In this document: piece by piece, positions 55,385-64,000 of the stretch | Position numbering within the stretch: position 1 is the first letter of the stretch | How the letters are laid out: every line of letters starts with the position of its first letter | Assembly (NCBI RefSeq): GCF_028769735.1 | Contig: NW_026992295.1 | Coordinates: 118,706 to 182,705, forward strand | DNA length: 64,000 nucleotides | From: Zonotrichia leucophrys gambelii | Lineage: Eukaryota > Chordata > Aves > Passeriformes > Passerellidae | Direction of reading: 5' to 3' | Made by a program: the position numbers and the translations under genes | The notes under the pieces: generated by a model | What the model saw: only the letters and a program-made list of their open reading frames with translations | The model's database searches: none | Told to the model about the DNA's origin: nothing

Positions 55385-55779
55385 CACAATGTCACAACGG
55401 CCCGTAGGTTCCAGAAGGCCCCAAGGTGTCGCAATGATCCCAACGATTCCATGAGGCCTTGCAGTGTCACAATGGTCTCCTTTGGCTCCAAAGAGTCATA
55501 ATGGACCACTGATGACAGGAGGCCTCTCTGTGTCACCCTGGAGCTTTGGTTCCATAGAGCCCTGCAGTGTCACAAAGGCCTCTGGGTTTCAGGAGGCCCC
55601 ACAGTATCACAATGTTCTTCTTGGTTCTGTGCTGACCCCCAGGGTCACAATGGTCTCACTGCTTCCATGAGGCCTCACAGTGCCACAATTCTTTTCTTAT
55701 TTTATGGATCCTCATAGCGTCACAATGATCTCCATGATTCCATGAAGAAGGCCCCCTCAGTGTCACAATGGTCCCTTGG
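55385..55779 (-). repeat. 37-38-bp minisatellite, array H
   Basis: About ten units in reverse orientation, cut by the solo LTR at 55,780. Confidence 0.8.
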
Positions 55780-56449
55780 TGCTGTAGTGTGTTCTTAAGT
55801 TTTTAGTTTGCTCCCCCATTTTCTGTATTGTATCCCCCTGTTTTCTGTAAATGGTTCCTTCCTTTCCCAGTACTTCCCGCCACTGCTACCCTGTCAGTTA
55901 AGTTGCTATGGTAACCTTGCTATTTTTAGTTCCAGATATGTAACTGCTCCTCCCCTGTTTTCCCTTATAAGTGAAAGTTGTCTCCTCCCTGGGCCCAGTC
56001 AATCACCCCCTTCTCCTCCCAGGTTTCGAGAACATTCTTTTCTCTGGGGGTTATGGTCGGCTGCCGTCCTGGGGTCCCTCCTTTGCTTTATATTAGTTGG
56101 TTACTTAGGTATATCAATTATGTTTAGCACCTCCTAATATGTATTGCTATTGGTTAGCCGGGTTTCCCTACCTTTTTCCCCCCTTTTTCCTTAAAACCTT
56201 CTCCCACCCCTTGTTTGGGGCCATTTGCTGGTGGTTCCCATATTTGTTGGTGCTTCTGTAATAAAACCGACAGCCTACCTCCAGCAAGTGGTCACCTCCT
56301 AATTCGTCTCACACTCGCGCCGCTCCGAGCTATCTCCCAGCTCAGCCTGAGGCCAAGACGCCGAGGGGGCTGGCTTCAGATGTGCACGGGTGCTGGCCTT
56401 CGCCCCTCACTAGCTAGCCGGATTCCAGGGCTCAGTACGCCCTCGCACA
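55780..56449 (+). mobile_element. Solo LTR, class II type, in the minisatellite
   Basis: TGCTGTAGTG...CTCGCACA, 670 bp, flanked by an exact 6-bp duplication CCTTGG (55,774-55,779; 56,450-56,455). AATAAA is at 56,260-56,265. The sequence after it (TCTCATAGGGCCCC) resumes the minisatellite unit. Confidence 0.9.
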
Positions 56450-56455
56450 CCTTGG

Positions 56456-57021
56456 TCTCATAGGGCCCCACAGCCAGCTGAGAAATGCTCCTTGGGGCTC
56501 AGCCTTGGCCAACAGCCCCTGGGCTCAGCTCCTCTGCAGCTCATCACAAACACTGTCTGCTCCAGGCACTGCTGCTGCCCAACCAGCTCCTGGGTTCTGT
56601 AGCAGAAGCCCTGGGAACTGTTTTTGTTCCCTCACACCATCCCTGTTCTCACACTGCCAAAGAAAGCTCTTGGTGCCAAGTGCGGCCAGGATGAGCCATT
56701 GCTGGGACTGAAGCCCCTCTCTTGGGGCCCTGCAAACAGCACTCCAAAAGGAGCCCTTGGAGCTCTCCTGGGCCAGCGACTCCCTCTGAGTGGGGCCTCT
56801 CCCAGCCGGGAACTCTCCCGTTTGCTGCACTCGGGGATCCCGAACAACGACGGAGCCTGGGCTGATCCCCCCACTCCTCCAGGCTCAACCCTTTGTCCTT
56901 TGCTGGGGAGATGCCAAAGCATCCACAGGGAGCATTCCCTGCCCTCAGGGGAATTTCTCACAGGTGCCTGGCACTGACTCTTTGTGTCTGTGCGCACACA
57001 AGAGTGCCTGTGCTGGGGAAA
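56456..57021. other. No recognised gene
   Basis: GC-rich sequence with short overlapping frames on both strands. Nothing supported. Confidence 0.4.
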
Positions 57022-57600
57022 TGTGGTAGAAATGTTGCTCTCTGAGGGGTTGGAGTGCCTTGGATAGCTGAGTCAGTCAGGCCTGTAAGTGAGGTTAAGT
57101 CACAAGGTCTAAGCTAAGTTAAATGCTGCTAAGAGTTGTTCTATTGCTAAGTTGTTAAGTTTAAGTTATTAGCTAAGTTAAATGTTTTTAAGTGTTATTC
57201 CTCTGTTAAATTGCCAAGTCATAGGTTTTAAGTTAGGTCAAATACTGTAAGGTGCTATTATTTGCTAAATTGTGAAGTTGAAGGTACCAGTTAAGGTTAA
57301 GTCCTATAAGTTTGAGCCCTGTTAAGCTTTTGGGCCATATCCTTTTATCCTTGCCCTCACTGTCCTTGTGTTTCACACACACACACGGACAGTTCTTGAT
57401 TAATTTCTGGTTTGATTGCCTGGATTTGGTTTGGTTTTGTTGTTGCTTTGTTTCCTTGGTGTGCCTGAAGTGTCCAGTCAGGAGCAGAGTGACTCTTGCC
57501 AAGGAACTTTGTGCTGCTGTCCCTTAATATTAAATCTGGTGTTTGCTGATCCCTTGCTGGGGATTTTTCAGTGCTCTCAAGTCCTTGTTGGTAGCAGTGT
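57022..57600 (+). mobile_element. LTR-like sequence with TAAGTTAA repeats
   Basis: Starts TGTGGTAGAAATGTTGC and contains many TAAGTTAA/TTAAGT words (57,100-57,300), a CA-repeat, and a TTGGTAGCAGTG near the end that may be a primer-binding region. It resembles avian LTRs of the TguLTR5 kind from memory; the end is not fixed. Confidence 0.5.
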
Positions 57601-57639
57601 GAAGGAGCCCTGGCCCAGGCTCTGGCCCTGGGGGACACA

Positions 57640-57870
57640 GGGATGATGCCAGGGGGTCCCTGTCTCCCTGTGCCTCCCCCAGGGCCCCGAGCCCTGTCCC
57701 CGTGTCAGGCTCTGGGGTCGATCTCGTGGAACATCCTCTGGGGGAGGCTGCGGGGCTGAGGGTGGGGGGACCCAGGGGGACAGGGGGGGACCCCGCTGTG
57801 CACGAGCAGGGTTGGACTGCTCTGGGAGGAACTGTGAGGGGGGCCAGGGCAGAGTGACCTCCCCAATGAC
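57640..57870 (-). repeat. Unit next to the ~20-bp array, right copy
   Basis: Inverted partner of 49,661-49,870. Confidence 0.7.
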
Positions 57871-57879
57871 CTCCCACAG

Positions 57880-58530
57880 CCCTTGTGATGTCACACTGCC
57901 CCTGGGATGTCCCACAGCCCCTGTGATATCACATGGCTCTCTGTGATGTCACACAGCCATCTCTGTGATGTGACAGCCCCCCCGTGATGTCACAGTGTCC
58001 CTGTTGTACCACACAGCCCCCTATGATGTCACACAGCCACCTGTGATATCACAGCCCACTCTGGAATGTCACACAGCACCCTTGTGATGCCACAGAACCA
58101 AATCTGGGATGTCACCCTGGAATGTCATGCAGCTGCACTGTGATGTCCCAGAAGATGCTGAGATGTCACAAAGTCACCATGTGATGTCACAGTCTTTTCT
58201 GTGACGTCACAGACTTCTCTGTGTTGTTACACAGCCAGCCTGTATGATGGGAGAGTCAACTGTGTGATGTCACAACCCCCTCAGTGATGTCACAGAACCC
58301 TCTCTGTGATGTCATACTGCCACTCTGTAATGTCACAGCACACTCTTTCACCTCACAGGCTGGTCTATGTTATAATACATGGTGTCACAGCCTGCTCTGT
58401 GATCTCACACAATCCCCTCTGTGATGCTGTAGCTGCTCAGTGCCCTCACACAACAAACTCTGTGATGTCACAGCCCAATCTGTGACCTCACACAACCTAC
58501 TCTGTGCTGTCACATAGCCCCTTGCTGACA
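57880..58530. repeat. TGTGATGTCACA tandem array, right copy
   Basis: About thirty units of roughly 20 bp around CTGTGATGTCACA, about twice as long as the left array. The 12-base core is nearly palindromic. Confidence 0.8.
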
Positions 58531-58639
58531 TCCCCGCTGCTCTGTGCCTCTATGACACAGCCCCAGAGGTGCTGCTGTGACACAGCCCCCTCGGGGCCAT
58601 CCCACAGCCCCTGCCAGTGCTGAGCCCCTGTGAGCTCTG

Positions 58640-59100
58640 TCTGTGCCCTGCTGGTGTCCCTGAGGGGCCCTGGCAGTGCCCCAGCCCTGCTGGGCTGTGC
58701 ACAGGAGCTGCTCCTGGCCAGAGCTGTCTCTCTGCAGCGCTGCCCTTGCCAGGAGCTGCCTCTGGGCCAGGAGCCCGGCCCAGCTCAGCAGCACAGACAC
58801 AGCACATGGACTTCAATGGCCCTCTGGGGCTTTGGTGCTCTTTGCATCAGACTCAGTCCCTCAGAGTGGGCTCAAAGAACTTCTCAAGAACTCAAAATTA
58901 AATTGAAACTCCAAAGTTCCTTGAAGATTTAATGGATCTCACTGAGAGAACCAACTGAGAAAGTGTCCCCCGGTTCCACTTAGAGCAATACACTGGAGGC
59001 AGCGATGACAGGTGGGGATAAACAAGGCCAAGCTCTCTCTGGTGCTGAGCAAAGCTGGATGTGTTTCAGGAATGCCAAGGGCCAAGGCCTGAGCCCCAGC
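58640..59100 (+). repeat. Third copy of the OR 5'-exon region
   Basis: Shares CCAGGAGCTGCCTCTG, CCCAGCTCAGCAGCACAGAC and TGATGACAGGTGGGGA segments with 17,380-17,760 and its mirror, on the plus strand. No OR coding exon follows within the window up to 64,000. Confidence 0.65.
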
Positions 59101-59534
59101 CCCTGGCCATGCAGATCTGTCCCTCCCTCCTTGCTCAGGGCTCTTCCCGGGATGGGCACTGGCATGTGGGGATGTGCAATGGCAAGGGCAGGAGCATGGG
59201 GCGGCCCCTGCCAGGCTGCTGAGCAGGGACAAGGAGGCAATGAGGCCCCAGCCCTGCAAGGGTCACTTGTCTCCTCCTCCTGCCTCAGGCCCAGGCCCAG
59301 CAGCCATGGCCAAAGTGCTGCCCAAGTTGGCTCTGGCAGGGCTGTCTTGCAGCTGCTGCCCATCCCTGTGCCCTGTGCAGCCCAGGCTGTCCCACGGTGT
59401 CCCTGCCCTGCGCCTCTGTCCCTGCAGGCTGTCGGCATCCCCCGGCTGCCCCACCTGGCTGGGCCCTTCCTTTGCTGACAGCTCTGCCTCCTGCCTGCCC
59501 TGCCTGCCCACACAAAGCCTTGGGCTGATACCAA

Positions 59535-59859
59535 AAGGGTAAATTCAATTTTTACTGTGCCTGTGAACTTTTAGCACAGGAACAAGGCATTCAGAGGCCG
59601 CTTTCCTGGCAGGCATGGTTGGAAGTGAAGACATGTGGCTCAAGAGTGCAGTGAGAGAAAAAAGGACTGAATCTGGGAACTTGGGGTGGGTTTTATAGTA
59701 ATGGGTAAACTGTAATACACATTAGGTGCACTGGTAGAATTACATGTCCACATAAAGTTAGGAGTTATCCCTCAGTAGACCTCAGGCCTGAATAAATGAT
59801 ACCCTCTTAAATAGCAAATTAGTGTTAAGGAGCCTTATTCGGATATTTTGGAGACTTGG
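59535..59859. other. No recognised gene
   Basis: AT-rich, possibly an old LTR. No boundary seen. Confidence 0.35.
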
Positions 59860-61535
59860 TGACAGTGGGGCCTCACAGAACCAAGGAGTCAGCTGTGACA
59901 CTGAGCAAACTCATGGAACAAAAGGTCAATTGTGACACAGCAGAACCCCATGGAACCAAAATCCATTTTGGCACATTGGAGCCACATTGAACCGATGGTC
60001 CATTGTGATACTGCGGATCCAAGGAGAACATTGTGACACTGAGAAACCTCTTGGTGACCATTTTGACCCAGCAAGGCCCCATGGAACCAAGGATTCCTTG
60101 TTAAACTGTGTGGCCTCATGGAACCATGAGCCACTGTGGCACAGCATGGCCACGTGGAGCCAAGGGGCCACTGTGACACTGTGGATCTGAGGAGACCATC
60201 ATGTCTAAGGAGCCTCATGGAATCAGGAGTCCATCATCACACTGTGGGGCCCTGTGGAACCAAGGGGACCACAGTGACTTTGTGGGGCCTCATGGAACAA
60301 TGGAGACTATTCTGACACTTTGGGACCCACTGGAACCAAGGGGCCATTACAGCATGGAAGGGCCTCATGGAATCAAGGGGACTCCAGTGAACACTGTGGG
60401 TCTCCTTGGGATGAAGAGTCCAATGGAACCAAGGATACCATTGTGACACTCTGAGGCCTCATGGGACCAAAGGTCCATTGTGACACAGCAGGGCCTCATG
60501 GAACCATGAAGGCCATTTTTACACCTTGAGGCCTTGTAGAACCAAATAGCCATTGCGGCGCTTGAGAGCCTTGTGGAGCCAAGGGGACCACAGTGACACT
60601 GTGAGGCTCAGTGAAACCAATGGTCTGTTGTTACACTGCAAGGCCTTCTGGAATCATGGAGACCAATGTGACACCAAAGGCCTCACTGAAACAAGGGGCC
60701 ATTGTGACCATACAAGGCCTGATGGAAGCAAGGAACCATTGTGACACTATGGAGTGTTGGCAGGCTAAGGGGCAGTTGTAACGCTTTGTGGCACCATGGA
60801 ACAAAGGAGTCCATTGTGACACTACAGGGCCCCATGGAACTAAGGCTTTGTGGAACAGTGCTGTAACACATGGAACCAAAGTTCATGGTGACACTGCAGG
60901 TCCTCGTGGAATCCTGGAGGCCGCTGTGACACTTTGAGGCCTCATTGAATCAAGGGGCTCTGCAGGGCCTCATGGAACCAAGGACACCCTGCTGACATTG
61001 TGAATCCCCATAAAACCAAGGATCCAGTGTGACACCATGGAACCAAGGAGAATGTTGTTGGCTGTTGTTGGCAGTACAAAAGCTCTTTGAATCAAAAGTC
61101 CATTGTGACATTGTGGGGCCTCATTGAACCATGGAGACCATTATGACATTTCAAGACCCACAGGAACCAAGGGGCCACTGTGACACCACAAGGTCTTGTA
61201 TAACCAAAGCAGCCACAGTGACACTGCAAGGTCTCATGGAAGCAAGGGCCACTGTGTCACTGTGGGTCCCCATGGAAGCAAGGGGCCAGTGTAACACATC
61301 CAGGCCTGGTGGAACCAATGGGCCATTGTGGCATTGCACAGTCCCATGGAAACAAGGAAACCATTTTGACACTGCAAGGCCTCATGGAAGCAAGCGGCCA
61401 GTGTGCCACTGTGGAGCCAAGGAGACCATTGTTATATCACTGGGCCTCATGGAAACAAAGATGTCTTTTGATCCTACAGGGCCTCATGGAACCAAGGGGC
61501 TGTTGTGATGCTGCAGGGCCCCAAGGATCCAAGAA
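59860..61535 (+). repeat. 37-38-bp minisatellite, array I (largest)
   Basis: About 1.7 kb, roughly 44 degenerate units of CCATTGTGACACTGTGGGGCCTCATGGAACCAAGGGG-type sequence, forward orientation. Since the period is not a multiple of three, frames change each unit and no long product is possible. Confidence 0.9.
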
Positions 61536-62455
61536 CATGGAACAAGTCTGGCTAGCTGGGCCTCCTGGGGGCTGCCTGACTGGTCCTGCTGACCTTGGCA
61601 TGTTGAGTGTCACTTCTCATCAGTCCTGAAACCCTGGAGTTCTGTGCTCTCCTTCCTGCAGGAAAGAACTGTCCTTGTCCTCCAGGGGTTCATGGCCGAA
61701 ATTGGGATTCCTCCTCCAAATGTGATTATATCCAAGGAATATTCCCACATGTTACCTGCCAGGACAGACAGCTCTGGCTGGCCTTGGCCTTTTGGGACCT
61801 GCCTCTCACCTGCCTTGAAAACACTGGGGGCTGTGCTTTTCTTCCCATGGAAAAAAAAACAAAACATCTTTCAAGTCCAGGCCTCCATGGCCCAATACGG
61901 GAATGCACCTCCAAAATTCCTTATATCCAAGGATAGCTCCTAGACAAAAGCTGCCAGGACTGTTTATGTTCGCTTTGTTTCCTGAGGGCCATCTCTCATC
62001 TGCCTTTGAAACACTGAGGCTCTGTACTTTCCTTCCTACGGAAAAGAACTGTCCTTCTCATCCTGATGCCCCTTGACAAAAGTGGGGTTTGGCCTCCCAA
62101 ATTTTGTCTCTCCAAGGACTCTTCCCTGACAACAGGTCTGGCTGCCTTGGCCTCCTTGGGGCCACCTCTAATCAGCCTTTGAAACACTGGGGCTCTGCCC
62201 TTTCCTTCCTATGGAGAACTGTCATTCAAGTCCAGGAACCCATGGCTGAAATGGAATTCCACCCCCAAAACTCCCTGAATATCTAAGGGTTACTGTAGGA
62301 CAAAAACTGCTAGGACAGACAGGTCTGGCTGGCCTTGGACTCTGGTGACTGCTTCTCATCTGCCTTCAAACCCTGGGGTTCTGTGGTTTCCTTCCTATAG
62401 AAAAGAACTGCCCTACTTGTCCAGGCGCTCTTGGCCTCAGGCACTTGACCACTCT
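61536..62455 (+). repeat. Companion satellite, four or five tandem units
   Basis: The clearest stretch of the companion repeat. The words TGAAACACTGGGGCTCTG, TTCCTTCCTATGGAAAAG, CCATGGCC-AAAT and GCCAGGACAGACAG recur about every 170-210 bp. Confidence 0.85.
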
Positions 62456-62462
62456 ATAGGGA

Positions 62463-63105
62463 TGTTGGGAAGGATGAATGTTTGACAAGAAAGTCTCACA
62501 GATATGTGTGCTTGGCAGAAAGAATTTTGAATGTAGAATCTGAAAACGGAATATAAATGAAAGCAAGTTTTGATACAAAAGAAAAGAATTACAGAGCCAG
62601 TCTTACTGGATAGCTAAGAAGGCAAAGCGTATGTTAGTTAGAAGGGGTTTTTATGACTTAGTGCAAAGGATAAGCCCACCTCAAACAACGTTTTACCAAG
62701 CAGAAAGACAGCACAGGCAAACAAGTCAGCAAATTTTGCAAGCAGAGAAAAGATTTCAGAATTTTCCACTGCAAGAAAACTGGAAAGCAACTTCTAGCTT
62801 AAACAGTAATGTACTAACTTTTAGGGATTGGAGAATAGTAACATGAATATGGTAATTACATAAGTTATGATGGGCTATAGGCAAAAGTTATGGTATAGAT
62901 TTGTTCTTCTGTATTAGGATGCTCCGCAAGGAAAGTATATAATGCATTGTAACCAAAGCTAAAGGGTCTTCAGGCTTGTCTGAAGATGGAGCTGACAGCT
63001 GCAGGCACAGGCTCTGTCACCTGTGACCCTAGACTTCTGTAATGTCTTGGATATAATAAACTGCATTTTGAAGAGCCATCTGGAGTCCCGCATCTCTCAT
63101 TCCAT
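62463..63105 (+). mobile_element. LTR-like sequence between satellite blocks
   Basis: Starts TGTTGGGAAGGATGAATG, carries AATAAA at 63,055-63,060, and interrupts a companion unit. CTCTAT occurs on both sides (near 62,452 and 63,106) but does not sit cleanly at TG/CA ends, so the limits are approximate. Possibly a solo class II LTR. Confidence 0.6.
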
Positions 63106-63109
63106 CTCT

Positions 63110-63540
63110 TACTCTATGGAAACTCATGGAGCCATGGGTCAGTTGTGACAATGCGGGTCCAAGGACACCACGGTGACACTAAAGAACCTCATGGAACCAA
63201 GGGGCCATTGTAACACTGTGGTGCCTCATGGAATCAAGGAAAACATTGTGAAACTTGGGGGCCCCAAGGAACCAAGGGTCCATGGTGACCTTGTGGAGCT
63301 CGTAGTGTCATAGAGGAGCCACTGTGACACAGCGAGGGCGCATGGAGCCGAGGGGCCATGGTGACATATCAGGGCTTTGTGGAACCAGGAAGCCGTTGAG
63401 ACATTGCAAGGCCTCATGGAAGCACGGAGCCATTGTGACACTACAGAAGCAAGGGAACATTGTGACACTGCAGGGCCTCACATGGAACCAAGGAGACCAT
63501 TGTGACACTGTGTGATCCCATGAAACCAAGGGAACATGGG
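63110..63540 (+). repeat. 37-38-bp minisatellite, array J
   Basis: About eleven units, forward orientation. Confidence 0.8.
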
Positions 63541-64000
63541 GTAGGTCTGGCTGGCTGGGCCTCCTGGGGACCACCTGACCGGTCCAACTGACCTTGGCAT
63601 GTCGACGGCTGCGTCTCATCTGCCTCTGAAACACTGGGGTTCTGGGCTTTCCCTCCTAATGAAAAGAACTCTTCTTCCTGTCTAGGCACCCATGGCCAAA
63701 ATGGAGATTCCACTTCCAAAAATGCCTTGCGTGCAAGGATAAGCCCTAGATGAAAGGTGCCAGGAGAGACAGGTCTGGCTGGCTTGGCCTAAGGGTGGCC
63801 ACCTCTCTTCTTCTTCCAGAAGACTTGGACTTCACGCTTTTTTCTCCTGAAGGAAAAAACCATCCATCTTGACCTTGTGCCCATGGCCAAAATTGGTATT
63901 CCACCTCCAAAAGTCCATACATCCAAGGACTGCTCCCAAGTGAAAGCTGCCAGGACAGACAGGTCTGTCCTCTTGGAGAGGTCTTGGCCTCTTGGGGGCT
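63541..64000 (+). repeat. Companion satellite units, running off the window
   Basis: Two and a half units following array J. The pattern continues beyond 64,000. Confidence 0.75.

Noticed and set aside
59860..61535. A CRISPR-like array
   Set aside because: The units are contiguous, with no unique spacers of constant length, in an animal genome. It is a minisatellite.

Overview
This is a window of bird nuclear DNA, very probably from a songbird (Passeriformes). Three signs point there: a tRNA-Ile-headed SINE with a CR1-like tail (the passerine TguSINE1 pattern), several CR1 LINE fragments, and a class-C olfactory receptor (OR14-type) pair embedded in dense endogenous retrovirus (ERV) sequence and satellite DNA. 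It reads as accessory, repeat-rich, possibly heterochromatic DNA. No single-copy housekeeping gene is recognisable. The only intact host reading frame is one olfactory receptor.

Layout. 1-12,546: an old minus-strand class I (gammaretrovirus-like) ERV that continues past the left edge. It is split at its reverse-transcriptase catalytic motif by a young, nearly complete class II (ERVK, betaretrovirus-like) provirus at 1,213-9,114. That provirus has an open gag, a canonical gag-pro slippery site, a broken pro-pol and an env collapsed to its two ends. 12,600-13,075: a GC-rich patch with four ~51-bp-spaced ZNF143/Staf-like motifs and a degenerate minisatellite. 14,550-23,537 and 36,770-45,395: the two arms of a large imperfect inverted duplication. 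From outside to inside each arm carries an OR gene, an OR 5' exon, a ~150-bp tandem repeat, a deleted ERVK (env-gag-LTR), and alternating blocks of a 37-38-bp minisatellite and a companion unit. The left OR is intact and the right one has a 1-bp frameshift. 23,538-36,769: the spacer, holding LTR-like pieces, a miniature ERV made of two 1.3-kb LTRs around only 206 bp, and a smaller inverted pair of C2H2 zinc-finger pseudogenes. 45,400-64,000: CR1 fragments interrupted by a solo LTR, a second inverted pair with ~20-bp TGTGATGTCACA-type arrays, a T/G-skewed block, more solo LTRs, and the largest minisatellite arrays.

How it fits together. The region has been built by inverted and direct duplication, repeated LTR-element insertion (several with exact target-site duplications) and local tandem amplification. 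The duplication order can partly be read: the deleted ERVK is present in both arms, so it predates the duplication, whereas a solo LTR in the right arm is absent from the matching left-arm site, so it came later. The strongest candidates for something not well described are the composite satellite family with its inverted arrangement and the coding-free miniature ERV. Every repeat-family name here rests on sequence reading and recall, not on a database search.
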